Assembly: GCF_014284335.1 (NCBI RefSeq)
Contig: NZ_JACOGF010000007.1
Coordinates: 263,990-327,989 of the forward strand
Reading direction: 5' to 3'
From: Undibacterium hunanense
GTDB lineage: Bacteria; Pseudomonadota; Gammaproteobacteria; Burkholderiales; Burkholderiaceae_D
DNA: 64,000 nt
Part shown: positions 1 through 9,309 of the stretch, one piece after another
How positions within the stretch are numbered: the stretch's first letter is position 1
Layout: each line of letters opens with the position of its first letter
Position numbers and translations under genes: made by a program
Notes under the pieces: model-generated
What the model was told of the DNA's origin: nothing
Seen by the model: the letters and a program-made list of their open reading frames with translations, nothing else
The model's database searches: none

Positions 1-2
1 CA

Positions 3-812
3 GCAACCAAGGTCCTGCAACATTGCGAGATTCAGTTGGGCCTGAAGCTGTTTGAGCGCATCAAGGGAAAATTGCATCCGACACCGGAAGCACACAAGCT
101 GTTTGCCGAAGTGGACCGCCTGAACCGCGACCTGCAATCAGTACGCCGGCTGGCCAGCAACCTGAAAAACCATCCCGACGAAGCGGTGCGGTTGGCATCC
201 ACCCCTACGCTGTCGATTACGGTCGTGCCTGCGGCACTGGCAGCATGGCGCAAGAAATTTGCCCATGTCCACTGCACATTGGCGACTCACCATACCAGTG
301 AAATCGTGAACGCCCTGTTGCTGGGTGACGTGGATTTTGCCCTGTCCCTGTATGATCCCTGCCACCCGAATATTGCATCTGAACCGCTGATACGCGGCTG
401 CATGACAGCCATTGCGCCCATAGGTACCTGGTCCAGACAACTGGATAACACGGCCTTGCCGGTCAGTGATTTACCAAAGAACCTGATCGCACTCGATCTG
501 GATGACCATCTGGTCAGTCGTGTCATGGACGCCTGCGAAGAACAGGGCCTGAGTTTTACGTCCTACACGGTAGTGCAAACCTACCTGCTGGCAAGGACTC
601 TGGTGGAACTGGGTGCCGGTGCGGCAGTCATTGACCCCTTCACTGCGGCGACATCAGATCACAGCAAGGTGCAGTGCCGCCCGCTGTCGCCCAATGTACC
701 GGTAGATTTGTATTTGCTGACCGTCAAAGCTACGCCCCTGTCACGTTCGGCACGGGCGTTTGTAGAATCCATCAAGGAAGCCGGTACAGAGTTTATTGCC
801 CGCACCTCGTAA
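3..812 (+). CDS. LysR-family transcriptional regulator (5'-truncated by window edge)
   Basis: The frame is open from the first bases of the window. It reads through the end of a LysR winged-helix domain (…VLQHCEIQLGLKLFER…, then a PTPEA wing) into the substrate-binding domain, so the true start lies outside the window. The linker helix (EVDRLNRDLQSVRRLA) is followed by a periplasmic-binding-type effector domain to the TAA at 810-812. The effector is not identifiable. The gene converges on the beta-lactamase-like gene 15 bp away, so it is not placed as a classical divergent AmpR. Its own target is probably to the left of the window. Confidence 0.85.
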   Translation, partial: ATKVLQHCEIQLGLKLFERIKGKLHPTPEAHKLFAEVDRLNRDLQSVRRLASNLKNHPDEAVRLASTPTLSITVVPAALAAWRKKFAHVHCTLATHHTSEIVNALLLGDVDFALSLYDPCHPNIASEPLIRGCMTAIAPIGTWSRQLDNTALPVSDLPKNLIALDLDDHLVSRVMDACEEQGLSFTSYTVVQTYLLARTLVELGAGAAVIDPFTAATSDHSKVQCRPLSPNVPVDLYLLTVKATPLSRSARAFVESIKEAGTEFIARTS

Positions 813-826
813 GGTCCTAATTCATA

Positions 827-2287
827 TCAATAAAAACGATACAGGGCAGTCAGTATCTGCTCTTCCCACAGACTAAGGCTGGAATAGTTGCCCGGATTTT
901 TTTCGGGGTCGGCAGCAACACCGCTGATAATGTAAATCATGCCATTGCGTGTTGTCGGGTCAAACATGAAGCCGGACTGCAGGCCATAGGCAAAACCCAG
1001 ATGCCCGACTGCCTTGAATGCAGATTTCCCCTTCACCGGTGATACCAGCCTGTCACCATAGTGCTGGGCGCTGACATCGCTGAAACGCTGAAAACCCAGA
1101 CCCCAGGCCTGGAACAATCCGTGATAATCATCACCGTTGCGGGCATTTTTATCATAGCGCCATTGTTCACTGAGCAACGCACGGACACTGGCAGGCTGCA
1201 GGAAGCGCCTGCCATCCAGCTCGCCTTCATTCATCAACATCAGCATGATGCGGGCCAGGCCCTGTACATCAATCCGTAAGCCACCTTGCGGGCTGAATAA
1301 GGTAGCATTGCTGCCAGGGACATAATTATCCAGCGACCTTTTGATCAGCGGCTTTGTACGAAAATCGTCGGTCTGGGCGACCCAGGGGCCTTGCAGGTTC
1401 CAGATTTCATTTTCCTGCTTGCGGTATAACACGGCCAGCCTGGATAATTCATCCGGCGACAGCAGTTCGGGATGGTAAGCACCTGTCACACCCAGCGGAC
1501 GCAAAACGGTATCCCGCATGAACATATCAAAACGCTGACCACTGGCAGCTTCCATGACGGTACCGAGGACACCCCAGTTCAGGTTCACATAATGAAAGTA
1601 CTTACCCGGCGCGCGAGATTCATCCGCCTGCTCGCCGGAGGGACTAGCCCATTGCAGACCACGATCAAAATGTGCGCCAGCAGGCAACAGAAAACTCTGC
1701 AAGCTCACATTGGCTGGGAAATTGTAGCCGCCATCATCCCGCAGCGATGAAGTATGACTGAGCAGCATGCGGGTAGTAATAGCGACATCGGGGAAATGCG
1801 GATTTCTGACTTGATAACCAAGGTAGCGACTGATATCGGCATCCAGGTCCAGCCTGCCTTGTTCGACCAGGCACATCGCTCCTATGGCAGCCACCATCTT
1901 GGACACGGACGCCACACGGAACAGCGTGCGCGCATCCACCGCCAGATTATTGCCAGCATTCTCGCGGTCTATATAACGCTGACCAAACTGCTGCTGGTAA
2001 ATGATTTTGCCGTTTTTAATGCTCAGTACCGATAGTCCGGCAAGGGGTAATTGGGGGTCTGCGACGATGCTTGCCAGTTTTTTTGTCACCTGGCTGTCAA
2101 GACTGGACTGGTGAACAGAAGATGCAAAAGACGTAGAAGATGCAGAAGATGTTTGTGCCATGGCTGTCCCGGTCCAGAATGGCATGGCCAGTGCAGTTAT
2201 TGCAGCGGCTGATGCACAGATGAGCAACAGGCGCTGACATACCTTCTGGCGCCGGCCTGGCTGCCCAGCCTGCATGATGGTGTGCAT
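827..2287 (-). CDS. serine beta-lactamase/DD-peptidase-like hydrolase (class C fold)
   Basis: This is a 486-residue exported protein of the beta-lactamase/penicillin-binding family, with a hydrophobic N-terminal signal ending near AMAQ (residue ~44). The nucleophile motif is SVSK (S127, K130), the second motif is YVN (Y233, N235), and a C-terminal HLG stands in for KTG (about residue 436). Family members are class C beta-lactamases, D-aminopeptidases, DD-peptidases or esterases, and the motifs alone do not separate these. It starts 1 bp after the stop of the VanX-type dipeptidase gene and is last in a cell-wall-recycling operon. That context favours a D-Ala-containing peptide or beta-lactam substrate in the periplasm, which is inference. 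Confidence 0.85.
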   Translation of the reverse strand: MHTIMQAGQPGRRQKVCQRLLLICASAAAITALAMPFWTGTAMAQTSSASSTSFASSVHQSSLDSQVTKKLASIVADPQLPLAGLSVLSIKNGKIIYQQQFGQRYIDRENAGNNLAVDARTLFRVASVSKMVAAIGAMCLVEQGRLDLDADISRYLGYQVRNPHFPDVAITTRMLLSHTSSLRDDGGYNFPANVSLQSFLLPAGAHFDRGLQWASPSGEQADESRAPGKYFHYVNLNWGVLGTVMEAASGQRFDMFMRDTVLRPLGVTGAYHPELLSPDELSRLAVLYRKQENEIWNLQGPWVAQTDDFRTKPLIKRSLDNYVPGSNATLFSPQGGLRIDVQGLARIMLMLMNEGELDGRRFLQPASVRALLSEQWRYDKNARNGDDYHGLFQAWGLGFQRFSDVSAQHYGDRLVSPVKGKSAFKAVGHLGFAYGLQSGFMFDPTTRNGMIYIISGVAADPEKNPGNYSSLSLWEEQILTALYRFY

Positions 2288-2288
2288 A

Positions 2289-2888
2289 TCAGTCTATACG
2301 CAGATAGGTCTGGCGCACGACGACCGGGTCGCCACAATTGAAATGCCACCATTCGCTGTTGATACCGCGATAACCACCATGAAACATGGCTTGTCGCAGA
2401 ATATTACGCTGATCAAGGTGAATCTGGCTTAATTGCCCCTCTGCCAGCATTTTTTGTTCCAGTACAGGATGGGATTTTTCTTCCATGGCATCAAAGCCAC
2501 TGCCCATGTCCAGTTCCTTGCCATCAGCATCGATCAGTGTGACATCGACCGCCATGCCAAAGGAATGGATGGAGCCACGTGCAGGGTCAGCAACATACAT
2601 GCGCAGCGGGGTGCCATCCAGATGCTGCCACAGCATTTCCTGAATGCGGTGCGGACGCAAAGCATCCAGTACCAGAATACGGTACGCGGGATAATGTTCG
2701 CGCAGCCAGTTGACGGCTGACTGCAAAGCCTGTGCCGCTTCCCGGTGCAACCAGCGACAGTCGAGATCGCCATATAAATCGCGCCCGACAAAATTGTCGT
2801 CGCCGACATAACGCAAATCGATGACAACACCGTCTACAGTATCGAGCCGGCAAAAATCCGGATGATCAGCAATGATTTCACAACGCAC
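2289..2888 (-). CDS. VanX/DdpX-type D-alanyl-D-alanine dipeptidase (peptidase M15D)
   Basis: This is a cytoplasmic-looking zinc dipeptidase of about 200 residues with no signal peptide. The M15D signature is clear: an SIHSFGMAVD block gives the first zinc His and Asp, and EWWHF near the C terminus gives the catalytic Glu and the last zinc His. DLRY and LDALRP blocks are also typical. I prefer the GTG start at 2888 because GGAG lies 5 nt upstream. The frame also has a TTG at 2903 with no ribosome-binding site. The family hydrolyses D-Ala-D-Ala. Beside AmpG and amidase genes it probably handles stem-peptide D-Ala-D-Ala, not vancomycin resistance, since vanH/vanA ligase partners are absent. Confidence 0.85.
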   Translation of the reverse strand: MRCEIIADHPDFCRLDTVDGVVIDLRYVGDDNFVGRDLYGDLDCRWLHREAAQALQSAVNWLREHYPAYRILVLDALRPHRIQEMLWQHLDGTPLRMYVADPARGSIHSFGMAVDVTLIDADGKELDMGSGFDAMEEKSHPVLEQKMLAEGQLSQIHLDQRNILRQAMFHGGYRGINSEWWHFNCGDPVVVRQTYLRID

Positions 2889-3034
2889 AAAGGCTCCATA
2901 CAACAGAGTTTTTCATACTGGCAGCATAGGGATAGTCCCCCGCCCCTGCCAATGAAAACTTACCGATAACATATAACCAGAAGGAATAATCATTTTTCAT
3001 GCTCCTCCTGCCGTCCAACATCTATTTAAAGTCG

Positions 3035-3073
3035 CGATTTACAGCCACGAATTACAGCAGCGAATTACAGCCG
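3035..3073. repeat. three 13-bp tandem repeats
   Basis: Three near-identical 13-bp units (consensus CGAATTACAGCCG) end exactly at the stop codon of the binding-protein gene on the minus strand, in the 170-185 bp gap before the VanX-type gene. No hairpin is evident. The gap suggests the last two genes may have their own expression control. Confidence 0.8.
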
Positions 3074-4909
3074 CTATTTAAGCGCCTTGCTACGTGCCGC
3101 AGTATCAATATCCAGATAACGCCAATTGGTAAAGTCCACCGGATGACGATAATAGTTCTGTAGCCAGGCTTGCGTCAGATCGGCCGTAACCGGATGAATA
3201 CGTGTCACCCACGGCGTGTAGCCATGCATGAGTTGTGCCATCTGGCGGTACAGGGCAGTACGTTCCGGCGAATCACTAAGGCGTATTGCCTGCTCGTACA
3301 GTTTGTTGAATGCGGGCAGGTTAAAACGTGCATAGTTGGCACGGCCTGCATTGAGGCCATACAATAGCTGGTAAAAATTCTCGGCATCGGGGAAATCAGC
3401 GATCCAGTTGGCCTCGGTCATCTGCACTTTGCCCAGGCGGGCTGCCCGTATGATTTCCGAATGTTTGTCGGTCTTGAAACTGACATGGATACCCAGTGCA
3501 TCCAGATTCTTGCGCCAGACTTCATCACGCAGGCGTCCGGTGGTGCTGGCCAGCGTATGCATCTGCAATTGCAGGGGCTGGCCATCCGGCAGCTTGCGAT
3601 AATTGTCCGCACCACGTTTATAGCCAAATTTATCCAGCAAGGCATTCGCCAGTTTCAGGTCATATTGCACCGGGCTTTTATAAGCAGCATCGTAACCCAG
3701 CACATTTGGCGGCAAAGGAGATTGCGCCTGCATGGCCAGGCCTTTTTCCATCAGAGCGATATCTTCACGGCTGTCATAGCCCAAGGCAATTGCGCGGCGC
3801 AGGGCGATTTTTTCCGGGGTATAGCCACCTATGACCGGATCTTCCATATTCATCCACATGTAATAGGTTTGCAAGGGTGTGAACAAAGACAGCCGCACGC
3901 CTTGCTGCTGCAGCGCAGGTTTCAGCTTGCCATTGTCCAGCACCATATTCGACAAGGGTGCTGGCACCTGCTCCAGGTAATCAAATTCGTGGTTCAGGAA
4001 TCCCAGCACGCGCGACTGCTGTTCTTCCATGACTTTGATTTCCACCTTGCTGACGCGTGGCAAAGTCTGCCCGGCAAGCTCAGTTGCGATCTTGCGGGAG
4101 ACATCATCGATACCCTGATCATTGAAGACCACCTTGCGATACTGCGGATTGGCCAGCAGTTCAATCCTGAAACTGCGTTGCCATTGACCCAGCATGAACG
4201 GGCCGGTGCCCACCGGATGGTTGCCTACCTGATTAGGGTAAGCCTCAACTACTTCCCTCGCTACCGCCCCCGTGGCAGTGGTGGCCAGAATAAACAGGAA
4301 ATTGCTGTCCGGTGCATTCAGACGTATACGCAAGGTATACCGGTCCAGCGCCTGCAAGCCGGGGATACTGGTCTGCAGACTGAATTCCTGCCCCTTGCCA
4401 TCTTTGCCCGGGCGCAGTTTCTCATCACCCAGCAACTTGCCTTCAAACATGAAGAGCCAGGGTGATTTGACGGCAGGGTCATACAGACGCTTGACGCTGT
4501 AGATGTAATCATCCGCGGTCAGTTCGCGCGGCTTGCCCTTGAGTGACGGGTCGGGTGTAAAGAAAATACCCTGCTGCAAATGCAGGGTATAAGTCTTGCC
4601 TTCATCCGTCACCTCGGGCATGGATTTCAGGGTATTTGGCTTGAGTTTGAGCGGCCGCGCCAGGTAGTCATAGCGCAGCATGGGCTCGAAAATATTTTCA
4701 TTAATGCTGACCGAGGGCACATCCGATGCCACAGCCGGGTCCAGCGCACCTTCGGGCGTGGTGACCAGCACCCGCAATACCTTATCGGCAGCGGGTGCAG
4801 TTTGTGTGGCCTGTGCGGTCTGTGCTGCATGTGCCAGGGACACAATACCGGCGGCAGCCAGCGACAAAAACAGGCTCGAGCTCAGACTAACAAGCAGACG
4901 GTGGCTCAT
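3074..4909 (-). CDS. MppA/OppA-like extracytoplasmic peptide-binding protein (SBP family 5)
   Basis: This is a 611-residue periplasmic solute-binding protein with a clear signal peptide (leader through LSLAAAGIVSLAHA) and the family-5 architecture (VLRVLVTTPEGALDP near the mature N terminus, then ADDYIYSVKRLYDP). No Opp/Dpp permease or ATPase gene is adjacent, so it is an orphan binding protein. E. coli MppA is a precedent: it binds murein tripeptide and uses the Opp permease in trans. The ATG overlaps the upstream M14 gene stop (ATGA at 4906-4909), so the two are translationally coupled. A murein-peptide ligand is inferred from neighbours. A general oligopeptide ligand is also possible. Confidence 0.85.
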   Translation of the reverse strand: MSHRLLVSLSSSLFLSLAAAGIVSLAHAAQTAQATQTAPAADKVLRVLVTTPEGALDPAVASDVPSVSINENIFEPMLRYDYLARPLKLKPNTLKSMPEVTDEGKTYTLHLQQGIFFTPDPSLKGKPRELTADDYIYSVKRLYDPAVKSPWLFMFEGKLLGDEKLRPGKDGKGQEFSLQTSIPGLQALDRYTLRIRLNAPDSNFLFILATTATGAVAREVVEAYPNQVGNHPVGTGPFMLGQWQRSFRIELLANPQYRKVVFNDQGIDDVSRKIATELAGQTLPRVSKVEIKVMEEQQSRVLGFLNHEFDYLEQVPAPLSNMVLDNGKLKPALQQQGVRLSLFTPLQTYYMWMNMEDPVIGGYTPEKIALRRAIALGYDSREDIALMEKGLAMQAQSPLPPNVLGYDAAYKSPVQYDLKLANALLDKFGYKRGADNYRKLPDGQPLQLQMHTLASTTGRLRDEVWRKNLDALGIHVSFKTDKHSEIIRAARLGKVQMTEANWIADFPDAENFYQLLYGLNAGRANYARFNLPAFNKLYEQAIRLSDSPERTALYRQMAQLMHGYTPWVTRIHPVTADLTQAWLQNYYRHPVDFTNWRYLDIDTAARSKALK

Positions 4910-5907
4910 GCACTGACCTCAGACAAACTGGCCAGACGCGGGTTCGCCATGGTCAGGTAAAACCATTCTTCGCCCGGGCTGGCGCCGGCATCGGGGAAGA
5001 TGATGCGACCATCCTGGTCAGCCCTGAGCTCGCTGCCATCTGCCCTGATGGCGATCAGGTCACCCTGCTTCAATGCATCAAAACTGCGCCATTCACGTAC
5101 GAAGCGGTCATCCACATGGAATTTATCGATGACATCATAGATTCTCAATGCCTCCATCTGTGTCACTGGTTCGGGTACGGTACCGGTAATCACGCCAAGA
5201 TGACGCAGACTGTTGACGATAGCCTGATAGCCGACTTCAGGCGCCTGCGGATCAAGATGCTGACCACATTCCAGTGTCATCGCATAACCACCGACAGAAC
5301 GCATATATTCTGTAGTGCCGACACCAAACTGGGTATTCGCATTCGCCAGGGTTTTGACATCCGCATCATGAGCAAGTCGCTGCTGGCGCCGCTGCACACC
5401 GCGCGCATAGGTGCTCAGCCAGCCATCGACCAACCGGTGTACGCCCAGACGCATGGCCATGGCCAGTTCATGTTTGGCGTAACTGAAGGATTCGAGCGGA
5501 CCACGGTTATTTTCCGGTCCGATCAGCACAAAGGCCTCCCCCTGACTGCGGAAAGAGTGCAGATCAAGCAAGACTTCGTGCTGGGCAAACAGAGGGCATA
5601 GCCAGTTGGCGACATGATCTTCAAATTCGCTGACATCCTCCGTAGGGATCAGGCGACGGTTCAGATTGCGTTCGCCTTCGCGTTGTCCTAACTGGTAAGC
5701 CAGTGGATTACATACCGGCACCAGAGTCACGCGACCGGCAACCAGTTGCAGGATGCCACTTTCGAGTTCGCTGATTACGCGCCGGATAGCCTTGGTACCG
5801 CAGGTTTCATTACCATGTACGGCACCAGTAATGATGACGGTAGTCCCGGTCTGGGGTGACTGGAAGCTACTGCTCTGGAAGACATAAGGATAGTTTCTTG
5901 TATTCAT
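4906..5907 (-). CDS. M14 zinc carboxypeptidase-like protein (succinylglutamate desuccinylase/aspartoacylase superfamily)
   Basis: This is a 333-residue cytoplasmic protein with the M14 zinc site: HGNE near residue 31 (first His and Glu), a later His in LLDLHSF, an NLNRR substrate-carboxylate block and a catalytic Glu in TLECGQH. Related annotations range from succinylglutamate desuccinylase to the murein-tripeptide amidase MpaA, which cleaves the gamma-D-Glu-diaminopimelate bond. No arginine-succinyltransferase genes are present. The gene sits 3 bp after the AmpG-type permease stop and overlaps the MppA-like gene, so an MpaA-like role is the better inference. The C-terminal ~80 residues look like an accessory beta domain. 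Confidence 0.75.
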   Translation of the reverse strand: MNTRNYPYVFQSSSFQSPQTGTTVIITGAVHGNETCGTKAIRRVISELESGILQLVAGRVTLVPVCNPLAYQLGQREGERNLNRRLIPTEDVSEFEDHVANWLCPLFAQHEVLLDLHSFRSQGEAFVLIGPENNRGPLESFSYAKHELAMAMRLGVHRLVDGWLSTYARGVQRRQQRLAHDADVKTLANANTQFGVGTTEYMRSVGGYAMTLECGQHLDPQAPEVGYQAIVNSLRHLGVITGTVPEPVTQMEALRIYDVIDKFHVDDRFVREWRSFDALKQGDLIAIRADGSELRADQDGRIIFPDAGASPGEEWFYLTMANPRLASLSEVSA

Positions 5908-5910
5908 GGT

Positions 5911-7206
5911 TCATTCGGCTTTCTTGCCAAAAGCCGGGTCTACTTTAATGAGGGCCGTCACCACAAAGGTGGGGATGGCAGCGATACAAATCCAGACAAA
6001 AAAGTGGGAATAGCCCAAAAACTCCTGCAACCAGCCGCTGAACAGACCCGGCAGCATCATGCTCATGGCCATGAAACCGGTACAGATTGCATAATGGGCA
6101 GTCTTGTGTTCACCATCTGCAATCATGATCATATACAGCACATAGGCGGTAAAACCAAAGCCATAACCCATTTGCTCAAAAGCGACGGCAATAGCGATCA
6201 GTATTTCGCTCTGGGGCTGCACAAATGCCAGGTACACATACACGAGATGGGGCACATTGATCGCCATGGCCATGGGCCACAGACAGCGCTTCAGGCCATA
6301 ACGTGCAATCAGTGCACCGCCGGCCAACCCGCCCACGGTAAGTGCTCCCATGCCCATGGAGCCATAGATCAGGCCTACACCTTGTGTCGTCAGCCCCAGC
6401 CCGCCCTTATCAACCGTATCCACCAAAAACAGCGGCGCTATCTTTACCAGTTGTGCCTCACCAAAACGATACAGCAAGAGAAAGGCAATGCTGATCAACA
6501 CATTTTTCTTTTTGATGAATTTGCCAAAGATCGTCAGGAAAGTAGCGACCACCTGATTCGGATCACCATGCGCACGGTCACTGTCAGGCTGTGGCAAGGC
6601 ATATTTATGGTAGGCAGACAGGCCGATGAACATCACCGACAGCACAGCAAAAACTGCAATCCAGCCCAATCTGGGATTGCCGGTCAGATCGCGCAAGGTG
6701 CCAGCCAGATACACCAGGACGCCCTGGCCGGTCAGCATGGCCATGCGGAAGAACATGCTGCGTACACCGACAAATGCCGCCTGTTGATGCTGCTCCAGCG
6801 CCAGCATATAAAAACCGTCAGAACTGATGTCATGCGTGGCCGCGCTGAATGCCAGCAACCAGAATACCAGCAGCGTCGCCTGGAAGAAGCCGGGCATGGG
6901 TATGATCAGCGCCACTACCCCAAACAGCGCACCGATCAGCAATTCCAGCGTGATGATCCAGAAACGCTTGGTCTTGTACATATCCACGAAAGGTGCCCAC
7001 AAGGGCTTGATCACAAAAGGCAAATAGAGCAAACTTGTGTAAAAAGCAATGTCTGCATTGGAAATATCCAGCTTTTTGTACATAATGACGGAAAGTGTCA
7101 TGACGACTACGTATGGAATTCCCTGACTGAAATACAATGACGGTATCCAGCGCCATAATTCTGGTACCTGGGTGGATTGCTTGCTGTTTGCTATCTCGCT
7201 TGTCAT
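5911..7206 (-). CDS. ampG: AmpG-type muropeptide permease (MFS)
   Basis: This is a 431-residue integral membrane protein with about 12 hydrophobic segments. The N-terminal SLYFSQGIPYVVV block and the mid-protein THDISSDGFYML block match the AmpG branch of the major facilitator superfamily. AmpG imports GlcNAc-anhydroMurNAc (peptides) from periplasm to cytoplasm by proton symport. The THDISSDGFYM variant differs from the enterobacterial motif, so substrate preference may differ. It is the first gene of the minus arm. The divergent plus arm begins about 240-275 bp away. The kinase, amidase and peptidases around it fit muropeptide uptake and breakdown. Confidence 0.88.
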   Translation of the reverse strand: MTSEIANSKQSTQVPELWRWIPSLYFSQGIPYVVVMTLSVIMYKKLDISNADIAFYTSLLYLPFVIKPLWAPFVDMYKTKRFWIITLELLIGALFGVVALIIPMPGFFQATLLVFWLLAFSAATHDISSDGFYMLALEQHQQAAFVGVRSMFFRMAMLTGQGVLVYLAGTLRDLTGNPRLGWIAVFAVLSVMFIGLSAYHKYALPQPDSDRAHGDPNQVVATFLTIFGKFIKKKNVLISIAFLLLYRFGEAQLVKIAPLFLVDTVDKGGLGLTTQGVGLIYGSMGMGALTVGGLAGGALIARYGLKRCLWPMAMAINVPHLVYVYLAFVQPQSEILIAIAVAFEQMGYGFGFTAYVLYMIMIADGEHKTAHYAICTGFMAMSMMLPGLFSGWLQEFLGYSHFFVWICIAAIPTFVVTALIKVDPAFGKKAE

Positions 7207-7276
7207 TGTCGTCTTTTTCTTGAGAGCTGATTTTGATTCTGATCTGATTTTGAACCAGGTTACAAGGCGGGCCTTA

Positions 7277-7299
7277 GAACATATTTACGGTACATGTTC
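7277..7299. promoter_or_regulatory. candidate operator dyad in divergent intergenic region
   Basis: A perfect GAACAT-N11-ATGTTC dyad lies about 70 bp upstream of the AmpG-type gene and about 180-200 bp upstream of the kinase gene. A single symmetric site between two coordinately arranged arms could bind a dimeric regulator. No cognate regulator is identified. Confidence 0.35.
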
Positions 7300-7480
7300 C
7301 CAGTAAAGCAGGAAGAACGCGATTGAAATTTTGCGACCGGTTCATAGCAAAAAGTTATAACCCGGGTGCATCTTTTCATTCGTAGCCAGCGCCAGAAGCG
7401 CCCTATGATAAACGAACAACTGCACGTTATTACGATTCAGTTCAACGATGGCCCATCAATTTCCCAGGAATTATCCGTTT

Positions 7481-8437
7481 ATGCTCGCTGAAATGGCATC
7501 TGACCAGCAGGAACAGGCGCCAGGCCAGACCAGGCCGATTGCTCTGGGCATAGATGCAGGCGGCACGCAAACACGCTGGGCATTGGCAACCCAGGATGAA
7601 CAGATACTTGCCAGTGGCACAGCCGCTGGCCTGACCGCCCTGCAAACCGATACTGTCGAAGGCATAGAAGCATTACGCGAGATTTTTGCCGGCCTGGCGG
7701 CCACCGCAGGCAGCCATGGGCAAGTCGGCAGCATACGTGCCGGCATTACCGGCTTTGGCGGCGATGCCCATACCTTGCCGGATATGCTGGCCGACAGTTT
7801 TGGTCTGGAAGACAACTGCATTTCCGTCAGCAATGACATAGAAATCGCCTATCTGGACATTTTCAAACCCGGTACCGGTTATCTGATCTATGCCGGCACC
7901 GGTTCCATCGCCGCCTATATTGATGCCGAAGGCAAATTCCATCGTGCCGGTGGGCGTGGTTATTTGCTGGATGATGCCGGTGGTGGTTTCTGGATCGCCC
8001 GTGAAGCCATGCGCAAATTATGGCGCGCCGAAGATGAATATCCTGACCACTGGAAAGAATCTGACATGGCGAGACGCCTGTTCAAACTGATAGGTGGCAA
8101 TGACTGGAATATCTCGCGTGATTTCATCTACCACCGCAGCCGTGGCGATATCGGCAAACTGGCGCTGGCGGTTGCCGCTGCCGCCAACAGCGACCCGGTA
8201 GCCATGGAGATATTGCAAAGCGCGGGCAAGGAACTGGCGCGTCTCGGCATGGCCATGTGCACCCGTTTTGGCAATAAACCGATTGCACTAAGTGGCAGGG
8301 TACAGGAGCTGCACCCCGCCATCGTTGAATCCCTGCGCACCCATCTGCCGCCAGAAATCAGCCTGCGCCAGAGTACCTGTCAGGCCCACTTTTCCGCAGC
8401 CAGACTGGCTGCCCGACAACTCAAAAACAGACCATGA
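7481..8437 (+). CDS. BadF/BadG/BcrA/BcrD-type amino-sugar kinase (GlcNAc/MurNAc kinase-like)
   Basis: This is an ATPase of the ASKHA (actin/hexokinase) fold. The phosphate-1 loop is IDAGGTQTRWAL. A YAGTGSIAAY adenosine/phosphate-2 block is followed by GRGYLLDDAGGGFWIARE, typical of the BadF-type N-acetylglucosamine kinases. Clostridial MurK, a member of this family, phosphorylates both MurNAc and GlcNAc. The frame extends to an ATG at 7448, but that start has no ribosome-binding site. ATG 7481 has AGGAA about 10 nt upstream, so I prefer it. The stop overlaps the amidase start by 4 nt. The likely job is phosphorylating amino sugars freed from imported muropeptides. Confidence 0.85.
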   Translation: MLAEMASDQQEQAPGQTRPIALGIDAGGTQTRWALATQDEQILASGTAAGLTALQTDTVEGIEALREIFAGLAATAGSHGQVGSIRAGITGFGGDAHTLPDMLADSFGLEDNCISVSNDIEIAYLDIFKPGTGYLIYAGTGSIAAYIDAEGKFHRAGGRGYLLDDAGGGFWIAREAMRKLWRAEDEYPDHWKESDMARRLFKLIGGNDWNISRDFIYHRSRGDIGKLALAVAAAANSDPVAMEILQSAGKELARLGMAMCTRFGNKPIALSGRVQELHPAIVESLRTHLPPEISLRQSTCQAHFSAARLAARQLKNRP

Positions 8438-9309
8438 AAAAAACCAATCTATATAGCCTGATGGCAGCATTCAGCATCTTCATCAGCGGCTGTGCCAGCA
8501 CAAGCGTGAATACCGCAACGACCATCAACACGATCCCAAAACCACCTGTTGTCAAAGTGGCGGCGCCCTATATTGAAAATGGGATAGACAAAAGTATTTT
8601 TGCCAAAAGCCAGGAAGAACGTGTGCAGTTCCTGATCCTGCATTACACCGCCATCGATCAGCCCACTTCTTTGCGGGTGCTGAGCGAACAAGGTGTCAGC
8701 GCCCATTATCTGGTCGGTGATGAAGACCCCATCAAGGTCTGGCAACTGGTGCCAGAAAATCGCATGTCCTATCACGCTGGCCTGAGCGAATGGAAAGGCT
8801 ATAGCCGCCTGAATGCCAGTTCCATAGGTATAGAAATCGTCAACCAGGGTTTCAAGGATACGCCCGAAGGCCGCATCTACTTCCCCTTCCCGCAAGCGCA
8901 GATAGACCGCGTCATCACACTGGTGAAAGATATCTCTGCCCGTTATCAGATACGCCCTGAATACATACTCGGCCATTCCGACATTGCGCCACAACGCAAA
9001 TCTGATCCGGGCCCCATGTTCCCATGGAAGCAATTGGCCGATGCCGGTTTGATACCGTGGCCACAGCCAGCGGAAGTAGCGCAACGCATGTCAGCCTTCG
9101 AATCGCAGTTGCCCGACGTAAAATGGTTCCAGCAAAAGCTGGCACAATATGGTTATGGCGTCCCGCAAAATGGCGTGCTTGATCCAGCGACCCGCAGCGT
9201 GCTGGTGGCCTTCCAGACCAAGTATCGTCCGGCAAAGTTTGATGGTACCCCTGATGCAGAAACCGCTGCCATGCTTGATACCCTGCTCGCCAATCTGAAA
9301 GCCAAATGA
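8434..9309 (+). CDS. amiD: AmiD-like N-acetylmuramoyl-L-alanine amidase lipoprotein (amidase_2 plus peptidoglycan-binding domain)
   Basis: This is a 291-residue lipoprotein with a lipobox (FISGC, Cys19), probably anchored in the outer membrane and facing the periplasm. The amidase_2 domain (about residues 60-195) has zinc ligands H69 (ILHYT), H180 (LGHSD) and D190 (KSDPG), as in AmpD/AmiD. A C-terminal PG_binding_1 domain (about 215-290) follows. The family cleaves the bond between MurNAc (or anhydroMurNAc) and L-Ala. The start overlaps the kinase stop (ATGA) and the stop overlaps the VanY-type start, so the three genes are one translationally coupled unit. Confidence 0.9.
   Translation: MKKTNLYSLMAAFSIFISGCASTSVNTATTINTIPKPPVVKVAAPYIENGIDKSIFAKSQEERVQFLILHYTAIDQPTSLRVLSEQGVSAHYLVGDEDPIKVWQLVPENRMSYHAGLSEWKGYSRLNASSIGIEIVNQGFKDTPEGRIYFPFPQAQIDRVITLVKDISARYQIRPEYILGHSDIAPQRKSDPGPMFPWKQLADAGLIPWPQPAEVAQRMSAFESQLPDVKWFQQKLAQYGYGVPQNGVLDPATRSVLVAFQTKYRPAKFDGTPDAETAAMLDTLLANLKAK

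Noticed and set aside
3..812. LysR gene as AmpR regulator of the beta-lactamase-like gene
   Set aside because: AmpR is normally divergent from ampC. This gene is convergent and its effector domain shows no AmpR-specific feature I can name.
2289..2903. Vancomycin-resistance operon (VanX, VanY present)
   Set aside because: No VanH dehydrogenase, D-Ala-D-Lac ligase or VanRS is present. The neighbours point to murein recycling.
3461..4465. 334-codon plus-strand frame inside the binding-protein gene
   Set aside because: It is antisense to a well-supported gene, rich in His/Gln with no domain pattern, and arises from codon bias of the real gene.
6004..7140. 378-codon plus-strand frame inside the AmpG gene
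   Set aside because: It is the antisense shadow of a membrane-protein gene; the His/Gln-rich translation has no recognisable fold.
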